From assembly GCF_013426205.1 (NCBI RefSeq), contig NC_089423.1, positions 4,464,001 to 4,528,000 of the forward strand: 64,000 nt of DNA, given 5' to 3'. The notes below the pieces were generated by a model. The model was not told the DNA's origin, ran no database searches, and saw only the letters and a program-made list of their open reading frames with translations. Below, in pieces: positions 34,467 to 45,865 of this stretch. The position numbers and the translations under genes are program-made. Position 1 is the first letter of the stretch. Every line of letters starts with the position of its first letter. This DNA comes from Metarhizium brunneum. Taxonomy: Eukaryota > Ascomycota > Sordariomycetes > Hypocreales > Clavicipitaceae.

Positions 34467-35727
34467 GGATGCGCGAAATCTTCCGTACCAGAAATTCATG
34501 AACCACAGGATGGGCTCGGTCGCAAACAGGACGAATGGCCGGCTCAGGTTTACCTTGAGCAGGTGCAGAGTCGACACCCGTTGGTCGTACTGGCACCAGT
34601 ACCGGGGGTCGTCCATTTGCCTGCGCATCCTGGCGGCCTTGCGCTGTAGAACCTTTGGCGCATACGTCTCCTTGACGGTGCACATGAGGGCAATGGCGAG
34701 GCCGGCCATGATGAGCACAATCCAGTTGGCCCAGCGCCATCCGAGGTATTGAAACACGAAGCCGCCGATGATGGGGCCCGTAACGGGGCCGTTGAGCGGT
34801 GCCACTCCGAAGAGAGACATGCTCCTGGCGAGATAGTCTGGGTTTGAGACATCGACGACACTGCCCGGCGCGTTGGAAATCATGACGGCGCCAAAGAATG
34901 CCCTGCACCAAGGATTTGGTTGTTAATACAAACGTTCAGCCGGCGGGGGGCCATTCTAGTGGTTCGGAGGCAAATAAATAACACGCGGGGAAGAAAAAAA
35001 GAAAGAAAGAAAAAAGAAAAAAGAAAAAAGAAAAAAGAGAGACGTACCCGATGAAACGCACCACGATAATGGTGGTCAAGGAGTTCGCCAGACCGCAAGG
35101 GATAATCAAGACGGCCCACAGGCAAAGACACACAATGTAGATGATTTGGCGGCCGTACAGCTCACTCAAGGGAGCAACAACCAGGCTGCCGGCAGCGAGG
35201 CCGAGGAGGTACGTGGTCATGCCAAGCGTGACAATGGTGGTTGTTGAGCCAAACTCTTGGATCAAGCCGGGCGTGGATGAGGTATAGCTGGTGCTGTACA
35301 TGGTGGCAACCCAGGTGGCAAACGACACACAAAAGATGCACCAGCATCTGTACCACAGGGGCCAGTTCCTGGGGTTCTCGGGGTCGTTTTCCTCAAAGTA
35401 CACCTCGTACTCTGGCGGACGGGATGCGGTGCTGCCGATGCTGGTGCCGGTCCTGGTGTAGGTGATGGGCTCGCGGGCCATACGCTCGGCTTCCGTCTCG
35501 ACATCGGGCGTGATGCAGTGGTCGAGGTTCTCATACGGGTCAGTGGCATCCAGCCGTTGAGAAGCATTCGACGGCCGGCTGCGGTTGGTGTACGAGGGTT
35601 TGATGGGCTCGAGCCGAGGCGACTCGGCGTCAGACCAGGAGCGGGAGGTGGACGACGGGATGGTATCGAGCTGGTTTCCGTCACCCGCGGACGTTGCTGC
35701 CGGTGCCTTTTCGGGATCGGGAGCCAT
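33643..35727 (-). CDS. MFS transporter, DHA1 (drug:H+ antiporter) type
   Basis: Three minus-strand exons, 35727-35048, 34902-34489 and 34399-33643, encode 616 residues. A cytosolic N-terminus of about 120 residues ends at ENPRNWPLWYRC, the usual lead-in to TM1 of DHA1 transporters. Visible signatures are the motif-A equivalent PLSELYGRQIIY, the TM4 motif-B-type VVRFIG, and the motif-C-like GVAPLNGPVTGPIIGG. The ALWF-type block PILWFMNFWISIIYGILYL is rebuilt across intron 2. Twelve spans can be traced. The C-terminus is a long, highly charged helix (RQLREDQAKLDEKRARGVAR). Substrates of such proteins include drugs, toxins and polyamines; none can be assigned here. Both introns contain simple repeats: AAAAAAG units in intron 1 and a CA tract in intron 2. 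No biosynthetic cluster is adjacent. Confidence 0.93.
34435..34464. repeat. (CA)15 microsatellite inside intron 2 of the MFS gene
   Basis: Thirty bases of uninterrupted CA on the plus strand, which read as (TG)15 in the pre-mRNA close to the 5' splice site. Length variation would be expected between strains. Confidence 0.95.
34991..35040. repeat. Purine tract of AAAAAAG/AAAG units inside intron 1 of the MFS gene
   Basis: About 50 bp of pure A/G built from AAAG and 7-bp AAAAAAG units; in the transcript it is a long pyrimidine tract just after the donor. Confidence 0.9.
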
Positions 35728-36764
35728 TTGTCGGACCAGACAGCCTTTGGCTGTCGAGACTTGGTTCTTTTAGGTGCCCAGAAGGACGCAGGGTCGGTTG
35801 ATGTCGGAGCCGGATGTATCTCTATGCTTTCCACAGCCGTGGAATGGGAGCCGGTGGGACATTGGGCAGAAGCGCAAGATAGACAACAGCACAAGGGACA
35901 CGGGGGTTGAGAAAGATGGAGGTTGGAGAAGAAGAAAAAACCCTACGCGCACACGAGGAGATGTTGAGAGACGAACCAGGGCCGGGCCGTACGTCGGACT
36001 GAGATTTGGCACGAGCACGGACAGACGGGACTGGTTGACGGGAACCGCAACCGGAGCAAAAAAGGGAAGAGCAACAGGAGCAACAGGAGCATGAATAGGA
36101 ATAGCAGCAGAAACAGGGATGGAAATGGGGACCAACTCTTGTACATGCATGCGTGTGTAGAACGGGATGGGGGAAGCTGTATCGTACGAGTCACATAGTC
36201 CGAGGGGACAGACAGAGAACACGGGATAAGGAGAAGACGAAGAAGAAAAACCCTGAGGGTTACATTGCTGGAATGCTGGCTACAGTATTGCGAAAGGGCA
36301 GACAATTGAACTACCGTTTGCGGCCGTCATGGATCAATGAATGAACGGATCATTGTTGTCCACGGGTTGCGTCGGACATAAAGCGGAGACTTGGAATTTC
36401 CTAGGTGGGACGGAACCGAGTCCGCCATTCTGACTCGCCCGAGCATCTGGAGCGGTGTGGCCCCCGAGCCGCCCAAGTGGGTTCTCGTGTCGAGCAGTCC
36501 GCGGAATATCGCACCAGGGCCGACCACGGAGTCTATATATACTTAGGTATATATACGTGGCTAGTCCACTTGGTTGCCAACGGATATCTCGACAGACAAC
36601 CCTATTTATCTTGCATCCTGACCAATTCCCCGTCTCGCCGTTCAGTTGTTACGAGGATGGCTGCCCGACAGGATGTGCGTTGCCGTCGTTGATCTATTGC
36701 CTGCGCCGCTTTTTTTTTTGCTTTTTTTTTAATAAACCCTTTAAGATTAGATACTACTACATTA

Positions 36765-36930
36765 TACTGTTATCAATATATAAAATACTATGTCGAGACA
36801 TAATATACTATTATCGAAATACAATATACTGTTAGCAAGATAAAATATACTGTTATCGAGATACACTATACTATTATCGAGATACAATACACTGTGTCGA
36901 GATACATGATCCTGCTATTGAGATATATTC
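36765..36930. repeat. 21-bp AT-rich minisatellite, eight degenerate units
   Basis: Eight consecutive units of 20-21 bp share the consensus TACTRTTATCGAGATACAATA. They start at about 36765, 36786, 36806, 36827, 36848, 36869, 36890 and 36910. Units 3, 5 and 6 are closest to consensus; the outer units are the most diverged. The tract sits in an AT-rich island (about 36700-36950) that also carries two long T-runs. Confidence 0.85.
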
Positions 36931-38510
36931 TAGACTATCGCGGCACGTTCTACCATTGGCCAATCCAGTCTTCCCGACGCCCTCTTCTCCAACGCCCTGG
37001 TCATTCTGAATTTCTGATATTCCATCACGTATACTTTGCTGTATCCGTACATGCGGATGGCGTCGAGACTCCGTCCTACCCTATTGCCCTGCCATCTTTG
37101 TCAATATCCATCCATCCTTGGTCAATATCAGATACAACTGACGCCAGTCATATACACATGTACACTGGAAGGTGCAAGAGGCGACTGCAAACCAAGTCGC
37201 GTTTCGAATCAGCTTTGACCTGTCTGCGGCCGTGGTGCCGGCAAGTCGCGAGCTGACATGTCATGGTGCAGCGCACAATCTACCTCTTTTCTTTCTTGGC
37301 TGTCTAGTAAACTCTTGCAAGCTTCCTAGACATGCCCGTCCTACCAAAGTATTTCGTTATCTAAAACACATAACCCAACTAGTATGCCCATTCCACACTT
37401 AATCCACTCGCAAGCTTCACCCGTGCCACGTGCAAGTTACAACATCAAAAGAAGGGTTGCGCAAAAAGAGTTGAGAAAAGTAACATTATGCCCCCCTCCA
37501 GAATAACCTACCCTGTAGCAACTCATCCTTTCTCCATCACAAATCAACCTACAACACCGCGGAAAAGGAGCCCCAGTAGGTTTTCGGCTGAGGCGCCTCA
37601 CTCCCCTCTATTAATTTAGGACGGGAGTCTAACGTAAAAAAAGGTCCGCGCGGATGTGTGGCGGCTTGTGTACCTGGCCCTACTTCCCAGCCATTGCAAA
37701 AGCTGGAGAAAAATGTCGGTGTGTGGCAGTGAAAGCGCGCGCGCTTGTTCCTGGGCTTCGTGACATTTGAAGACAAGCGGTTGAAGCTCCGAACCTTGAA
37801 CCTGGAACTCAAAACGGGTACCGTACCTAGCTAGTAGTCAGCACTCATGATGGGCACTAACGGCTCGTGTAGGCGCCCCAAATACGTATGTACATGTGTA
37901 TGTATACCCATGGTTATGCGTCTTTGGCACCAGACTCTACCCATCACAAGTTTGAGTTTGGAGCTCAAGTAGAGCCAGACGAGCCCACGCCATGCAGGGT
38001 ATGAGGCCATAGCCAAAAGGACCCTTACTCCGCCACAAGGGACCTGGAAACCTTGGGGCGCTTGGCCGCCTTCCATCGGCTGTGTAGTGTCTTCTCCTCC
38101 AGGTATCGCGAGACACATGTAGTTGATGTAGTTGATGGAGTTTGGATTGGTTTCCCTCTGGTTGGAGAGACGCAGAGGCCTCCCAGAGGCTCGTGTGAGT
38201 GAGTGTGCAGTCGTGACGCATTCTTTGCTATGCTGTGCAACAAGGCTGTCTTCCTCTCTGTTGGTCCGAATAGAATGATTGGCTGCATGGTCCGCCGTCT
38301 GGGCCAGCCGTTTGTTTGGCCATGACTTCACTGGCGATATTGAGATTGATCCGACCAGTGACACTGACTTGCGCGCACCAAACAAGGCGGCAAACGCATC
38401 TCCTTTTCGTCGGGGTAATGTCTCGCGAAGCGCCCCTCCCTCCAAATTACTACATGACGGCGATCCGCCTGATTGTTGATACGCCCCTTTGGCCAAGACC
38501 TCCGTGGTGG

Positions 38511-38542
38511 AGAGGAGAGGAGAGGAGAGGAGAGGAGAGGAG
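38511..38542. repeat. (AGAGG)6 pentanucleotide tract
   Basis: Six perfect AGAGG units followed by AG. Pure purine on the plus strand. Confidence 0.95.
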
Positions 38543-41096
38543 CGGGAAACGGTAACGGTAGCCGTCGGCCGAGGCGAACAAGCCACGTCACTAGCCACAC
38601 CAATAGCTCCACAGACCGTGGTCTAGACAGAGGGGTGTGTAGAGGGGTTTGAGGGGCTAGCAAGCAATTTTGACCACCGAAATAAATAAAACACAAAGGA
38701 CAAACAAAACCTTGGCGTACTGGCTGCTGGCCCAGCCGGGCAGAGTGGCAAGTCGGAGCAGCCGTGGTGCAATGACTGGCGCTCTGGCATGTCTTGGACT
38801 GGGCTGTTTCTAAAACGGCTGCCCTTCATGCCGATCCCAAGGTGTGGCGCTGCGCCGCCTGATTCGCCGCCTGCCCGGGAGAGAGTCAAACGTGCCTAGT
38901 ACTACTCCGTAATAACATGCGAGTTTCAACCTGGAACATTCCGACGGCCAACCTCTGAACCATGACATGCGCAAGAGCTGCGCAAGAGGCACTCCAAAAT
39001 ACATGTACACCGGCACTTGTATCTTCCGGCGCCATGGACAAGTCATCTTTTCCTGGAAATAGATGCGAGCCCATCCCATGTTTGCGATACCACTCACCTT
39101 GACCTATCGAGTCAGCGCCTTGCGACACCGCCTTGACACCCGACACCAAATCATGCAAGGAGAGCGACTCCCCCTCGAGTTCATCACCTCACAACCAGCC
39201 GTTGAATGGCCGCGGGTAGCAGAGAGGGTTGAAGCTCTCGTGGGCGCTGGGGGCTCACTTGAGAGCTCACGTATGAGCGACGCATGATACACATATTGAA
39301 CGCGTCAATTAGTATTCGTAAGCTTGTCGCTCACTCAGAAATTCGCCTCTGGACATAGTTCTTCTGTCCAATATGGCCTGCTGTCGATGACGTGCCTGTT
39401 CATTGACCCAACTTGGTCCAACGTCAATGGGAATATGGGCCGATGATGTCATTGTCGCCCAAGTCATGTATGGACGACATAATTGCCTATTCTGGCACTG
39501 ATGTAGCGTGGAAAGACCTGGTAGGGCTAATTGTTACCATGTATAAGCCAATGTGCATTGACAAGAAAGCAAGAGCTTGTTCATCGGAGCCAGCACAATA
39601 CCCGCTGCCAGGGCTTTGGGGTACAGTTTGTCTCGGCGGGCTCTTCACTCCGTACTCCGTCAACGTACATGATACGGAGTACAGCCTCTCCGTTTGGCAG
39701 GAGACACAGACAGTACACAGCCACACGGCATGCAACGGGGCCACCCGCAAGACATTGCTTTCGCCGAGATACAGCAGCGCGCGGTGATGAAGGTGAAAAC
39801 TGCCAGATACGCATGGTAAATACGACGGAAGCGAGGGGGCCACGGATCACATGGCCCGCGAGTCCGCCGATCTGGTTTCTGGAGCCCGCTAGCAGAAGAA
39901 CCCACTCATGCCACGATGAGCAGCTCTCCGGGCGGACCCCTTTACTCTCGCCATGTGGCTGAACTGCCTTGCCAGTAGTAGTAATAATGGACGAGGATGT
40001 GTGTTAGTGCATCGCACTACTGGTCGCACCGTGGCTGCAGTCGGCACGGTGGAGAGGGTGGAGTGGTCTCTTTTGTCCAAACAAGAATATCCATGCAAAT
40101 CGCATGGCAAGGGAAACAGTAAGTTTTGGGTTCTGTGACGCATTTGGGGCGGGCACCCACAGAAGTCTCAGGTGTTATTCTACCGACTATCGGCGAAATT
40201 GCTCGTGGAAAAGAATCTTTTCGACATGCTTTCTCGTACAAATCATGTACTTCGTTCTGTAAGGCTGTGGCGGTGGAAATCGGAACAACGTACAGGATGC
40301 TGCACTGCCGTGCCTCGTTAATTTGGCAATACGGGGTCAATTGCGTCGGGGACAGCTGTTGATGTCAGCCTCTGATTAAACGTCCGCCGCATTGTCTCCC
40401 CCCTGAGCCGAACTCAATACTCGTCAATGTCATAGAGGATTCCCCTGATAGGAGTGAGTCTAGTGTCCAGAAGGGCAGCAGACCAGAAGCTTACTTTTAG
40501 CATGCTATTGGTTTCGCTTTGGATCGTTGCCAACTTCATCCAGTTGCTGTAACTTGTTAGCCTTGTACATCAAAAGATGGGTTGGGCGTAGCTCGAAGGA
40601 CACCTACAATGCTTTCGGCGGGGGCGAGGAGGTTGACACTATGGTTAAAAATGTCAATGGAGCTGGACACAAATGCCTTTTTTTTTCGATGTCGTTGAAA
40701 TGTTGTTAGACGCCTCCCAGCCACAACGCGGAGGAGACTCCATAATATCCGCCACAGTGGCGTTGGTAATAGTAGTAGGCGTGGCTTGAAGGACGAATTC
40801 AATTACAGCAGTATGACGGAGCGGAATGGGCACCCTCGCTACGATCGTCTCTCGGTGCGAAATCTACGTACAGATCGACTACCTACCTAGATACCTAGGT
40901 AGGTACTTACTTATGTACTTCTGGCACCTAAACTCTATAAGCTGTCCTGTGGTTGCTGATGAGCTAGGAGACTGTCACCAGAACCAGGGCCCGCGCGCGT
41001 ATTGGGTAGGCATGATGTTTGATGGGCTGGGGAAGCGGAATGCAATAGGCTGATGCGGTCTGTGCGGTGCAGATTATACTAAATATGTACAATGTA

Positions 41097-41266
41097 CAGT
41101 CCAACCCTTGAATTATTCTGCATTCGTGACCTAGCAGGGGGGCTAATAACCAATAAAATAGGTTTTTGGAATCAAGGAGTAAAACCTTTAAGTACTTGGG
41201 GTTTTTATAGTACTTCTTAATAAGTTTACGTCTTTATTATAAAGTAATAATTCAAGGGTTGGATTG
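41097..41266. mobile_element. MITE-like element with 21-bp terminal inverted repeats and TA target site
   Basis: The left end begins CAGTCCAACCCTTGAATTAT and the right end, read in reverse complement, begins CAATCCAACCCTTGAATTAT. The 21-bp arms differ at one position. Both ends are flanked by TA (41095-41096 and 41267-41268), the target duplication of Tc1/mariner/pogo elements, whose ends often start CAGT. The 170-bp body is AT-rich, has no coding capacity, and contains an internal inverted AAGTAC/GTACTT pair. It is therefore most likely a non-autonomous deletion derivative. No transposase lies in the window. Confidence 0.8.
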
Positions 41267-43064
41267 TATGTACATACGTACATGCCCTGGGTCGGGGTTG
41301 GTTTCTGGCCACAAGGCTAGACTAGACGGCACTGACGGATTCGCACAGACTAAAGTCGTTCATATGTACGTGTGTATGTATTTCCGGGAAGCTCATGGGA
41401 ATATGGAACCAGAGGCAACGTAACAGGGTCTACGAAAGACAGATCATAGGACGAGTCGGTTCCCAATTCCGAATCTTTCCAGATCATGATGCACGTTGTT
41501 CATGCGCCTATAGCGGGCTGTGGGCTTCTCTGTCATGTCAAAGTTAAACAAACCACACCTTCAAGCATCAGCACTCGAGAGGTTCAAATGTCTGTAATGT
41601 ACAGGGAGGGAAGGAAAGACGGAAAGACCTGCCCGATAGTCGTCACTGACCCACTGCTCGCGGTGGACTAGCAGGGGCCTGGACCAAGCGTGTAGCTGCA
41701 ATCTCGGAGCCACGGCTAGCAGCGACCCGTCGACCTCTCAGAGCCCTCGCAGCGGCTATGGGCTACAGGGTTCGCGTTCCAGAGCGCCGCCTCCCGACAA
41801 CGTGCCCATCTGCTCCATGGCTGCGTGGGATATGTTTTCTATTCCTGTCAACCGTCCTGAACAACCAAAGTCCGTCCCCGGTAACAGTCAAATACAATAC
41901 CCATGCCTAGCGGACCCGTACCAGCATCGCCCTACCCCTTGTTCATCTCCTGGTCGGACCGGGCCTATTGCAGCGCAAGGTGGCCCCTACGTGCACCTAG
42001 GTAGGACCCAGGCTTGCGAGGTCTCGACTATCGCACCAGACACATTATGCACCACACCGTGGGGCTGTAGACTGTGCTATCGGGAACATTGAAGCGACCA
42101 AACGTCCCGTCAAGCCCTGGAGTCCTCATTATTGTACGGAGTAAGGCCCTCCAATGTCGGAGCAGGCTCATGATTACGTACATATGCTACTGGTTTGAAC
42201 AGCGCAGGCGTACGCCCAATGATGGCGCCAGCAGTCATCTTATCGCGAACGGGATCGACTATCAGCGCCTGGCTGGGTATCTGATGTCTTACGGAACTAC
42301 CTTGGGTCCATGGCCAGGTCGCCAACAAGAGAGACACACCTAGGTAGTCTGCGCCCAAGAAGAGCGACGCGGGTTGTCCTCTTCAACCACATCTGGGTTT
42401 CGTATAAATCACTATATATCCTGCAACATGTGCGTGTTGCAGTCACCGCGGGCTAATCTTGATATGAGATATTATGCCATGGCATGTTCCCAACAGGACA
42501 GCCGCAGTTGCGCCCAAGTCTGCTCGTGAGGACGGCGAGTTCTGAAGTGGCAACCAACAATCCCAAGTAATACTGGGACAAGAGGGAAGCTCGACGTAAT
42601 ACCTACACGCACTCACCATGTTGTCGCCGATGGACAAACAAGCAAACCAGTAAGCAAACAAAACAGCCCTGTTATCTGCTGACTACCGCACGTAGAGGAA
42701 CATAAATACCTACTTGGGAGGTATATAACACCCGATTAAATAACACCTAGTACCTACCTGGGTAGATAGGCAGTCGATATGTGTACATTTATACGATGCG
42801 GGCGAAAATGTGTTGCCGTGCAGCTCCCAGCCACACGGTCAATGATGGTGTCAAGACGCCAACACCACCACCTCCCAAAGATGGGAGGCCACGGAGCCAG
42901 TGTTCCTTCGAAAGCGAGCGCAATACGCATAGTGACGCCATCAGGGCGATTGAGCCAAAATAACGCGCCTACTACGTACGAGTGCCTACGTCATTATGTC
43001 AAAATGCTCGAGTGCCAGAGGTCAATGGGACGGGCATACATGGCCTGTGGCTTCACTAGGAGAT

Positions 43065-43088
43065 GGGATATTGGGATATTGGGATATT
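43065..43088. repeat. Three tandem GGGATATT units
   Basis: Three perfect copies of an 8-bp unit, followed by a 15-base T-run about 30 bp downstream. Confidence 0.9.
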
Positions 43089-45865
43089 TGGCTAGAGCCA
43101 CGTGTTGTAAGCGAGGTGGTTTTTTTTTTTTTTTTTGCCACATTCTCCCGGGATGCCTTCACCATGCAAACATGCAGCATCATGTATGAAGACTCCGACG
43201 GCTGCTTGCGAACAAGCACACAACACAAGCTTCAGCCTAGTGGCCCCAGGCGGTGAGTCTCTGTGCGTCGCGTCTTCATTTAATGCTTATCGGAAATCAC
43301 ATACATAATTCACATACATAAATCAAATACAACACAGCAAATACTCTCTCTCTTTAGCTGCCAAACGGCTCGTGGAGACTCGCTTACCTAAGAAAATTGT
43401 ATGGCAGAGGAGGCCCCACGAGCCATTTGGCAGCCGAAGATATCCCGTAACGTTTCAGTGGTTTCTCTGCCCTTTTCCTTGTCAAGTCCACACCGATCAC
43501 GCCACAGCCACAACCACACACCCAACGCCACCGACCCCCCTCCCCTTTGCCGCCGGGTGGGACCTCGGTGGAGTCGACTGCCGCCTGCTTTATGTACAGT
43601 GTACTTAGTATATACCTAAGTACTTAGAGCACATAGAGGTAGGTGTATGGTCTGGTCCGGTCTGGTTTAATTGATGTTCTTTTGCTGCTTCTCATAATAT
43701 GGTACCTAGGTACTTCAGCGAGTAGGCCAGTCCATGGACGCCACCGTCAGGTTCTCTGTTTTATTATTTTTGCAACCTGAGCACCTACCCAGGTAGGTAG
43801 GTGGTCAAGTGCATACAGTATAAGTACGTACTTGGCTACTCAAGTGCTTAGAGCCCAAGCCACAGACGTTTGATATCAAAACTATGGCCTCTAAGCACGG
43901 AAATGTTCAATGTTGTCATGCAAGCACCTGGAGGTCACCGAGGCCGCCGCACTGGCCAGTCTGCAGGTGTCAAGATCAGCATCGCCATGACTGCAAACAG
44001 CGGGGGTTGACCTTTGGGGAGGAATTGACTTCTCTTGAGCCCCGATCCCTGCTGTTGAATTGGCGCTGTACGGGATATGTGTGTATGCATGTATGTGCTT
44101 GAAAATTCAAATGTCTGGTTGGCGTGCATCCAGAAAAGACAAAAGTCAAGCCCAGGCGCTGCCGAACTGACCTCGGACGTGTCGAGTCAGTCTGCAATAT
44201 CCGTCAATCAATCAATGGCTCCCATCTCCGACCCAGCCACACCTCCCCAACAGCGTGTCAGTGTCTACCTAAGTACCAACGCGCGGGCTCCTGATCATAG
44301 CGGCAGCACGGAGTACTATATGTACTAAGTACTTATATTTGTGTGCATATGTACTCCGTACAGGGATCACAAGAGGTTCTAAATTATCACGGGGTGTTAT
44401 AAAGCCCGATACATTAAATGAAATTTCTGACACACAGTCTTCTCATGGCTAATAAGGTTGGTGGCAGTCAGGGAACCACCCCCCCTGCGTATTCTAGGCG
44501 TCTTGGCAGTGCTGAACTTGTTCACAGGGTCCAGAACCAGATATGAAGTATGTACATATGCATGTGTACTTAGTATCTGGTCTGGTCCTTTCTGGCCCTG
44601 GCCTGGCCCTTGTTCGCTGTTTATGCCTGCACGTGTCTAGTGTCCGTCCTGTGCCCAGTGCCCAGTGCCCAGTCAATGCTTAGTGCCTACAAGGACCTGC
44701 CCCCGCCCACCAGCTAGCTAGCCTCTGCTCTGCTCTGTCTGCCGGTGCCGCCTCTCCCGCCCTCTCTCGCGCATGTCTGGTTACAAGAATCCCGGTGCAT
44801 ACTCCCGCATTCAAGCGCCAGGCTACAGGCCAGATGTTTGTTGTCTGCGAACTGCCTGGCCATCGGCCATCGGCCATCTACGATGTAGGTGTGGCCTGCA
44901 GCTAGGGGTGAGGGTGCTTCTACATAAAGTAAGTAGGATCAATGATGGCCCCACTGGTCCGTTATGGAGTAAATACTAGTAGTAGTACTCGAGTACTCGA
45001 GTACTCCGTACTCCGTACCTGATGTCACTGAGCTAGCCCTGGATACTACTCCGTACAGCAACGCGTCTGGTCTGGTCCTTAGCGCTGTCTGGTCGGTGTG
45101 AATGCCTGGGTCAACATGGTTTTCAAATTTCGAGCGCACCTCCGTACATGTCGCTGCTCAGGTGCTCTATTGCTCGAGTGGCTTGGCCCCTGTCATTCTC
45201 CGATTCTGGCATTCCGCTATTCCGCTGTTTCTCCATGTCCATGTCCCATTGTGCGCCAGCGCCTCTGGACCGCTCGACACTCCCCAGGGCCAACATTACA
45301 TTGAACCAGACGTTGAAGCAAACGACCAACTGACTGCCAGCCCTGGACTTTCTCTTCCGCGCGCCGTGCGTCAACCTCAACCTCGTTCTCATCCTCTCTA
45401 CCACGTCACTTCTCCTTCCGGTCGTTTCTTGTCACGCCCTGTATATTTTCTCCGTCCGCCGCTGTGCCTAGCCATCGCGTTTGCGCTCCAACGTCCACCT
45501 GCGACTTACTATCGGTTTTAGCCTTTAGCCGCCGCCGTCTGTTCTTGTCGCCTTGCGCTTCCTCTTTGGAGCTACTACCAGGTCCCCCCGTTGCTCCTAG
45601 CTTACTCGCCCCAGTTCTTGGTCTTGCCTCGCGCCTCATCTTCAACTTATAAGGCACATGGGTTCCTGACCTCTGCTTACACGACGATTTACATTATCTG
45701 CGGCGGAAGAAAAAAAAAGGAAGAGAGAGAAAAAAAAGACACGACAGAGTATTTGGTAACGAGTCTTGTCGAGCCAACCCGGCGAAGCAGACAGATACCT
45801 GTTGCCACTGCGCTGCGGCATTGCGGTATCTGCTGGGTTGTCACATACGTCCAGTCCGCAGCACC

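Larger units (their letters stand above)
35728..45865. other. 10-kb gene-poor block
   Basis: I found no credible protein gene. Open frames reach about 255 codons at most (37831-38598, minus), but they lack family resemblance and overlap simple repeats. The block holds a 21-bp minisatellite (36765-36930), a MITE (41097-41266), a pentanucleotide tract (38511-38542), an 8-bp repeat (43065-43088) and many copies of ACTCCGTA/TACGGAGT and TACCTAGGTA-type motifs. The left end is the promoter of the MFS gene. The right end (about 45100-45865) is pyrimidine-rich and likely the promoter and leader of the grainyhead-type gene. Confidence 0.5.

Noticed and set aside
33643..35727. Secondary-metabolite cluster around the MFS transporter
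   Set aside because: No synthase, oxidase or methyltransferase genes are adjacent; the neighbours are a tRNA and eIF2A.
36765..36930. CRISPR-like array
   Set aside because: Units are contiguous 20-21 bp repeats without spacers, in a eukaryotic genome; it is a minisatellite.
37831..38598. 255-codon minus-strand frame in the gene-poor block
   Set aside because: It starts in the AGAGG tract and has no conserved motif; composition resembles non-coding sequence.
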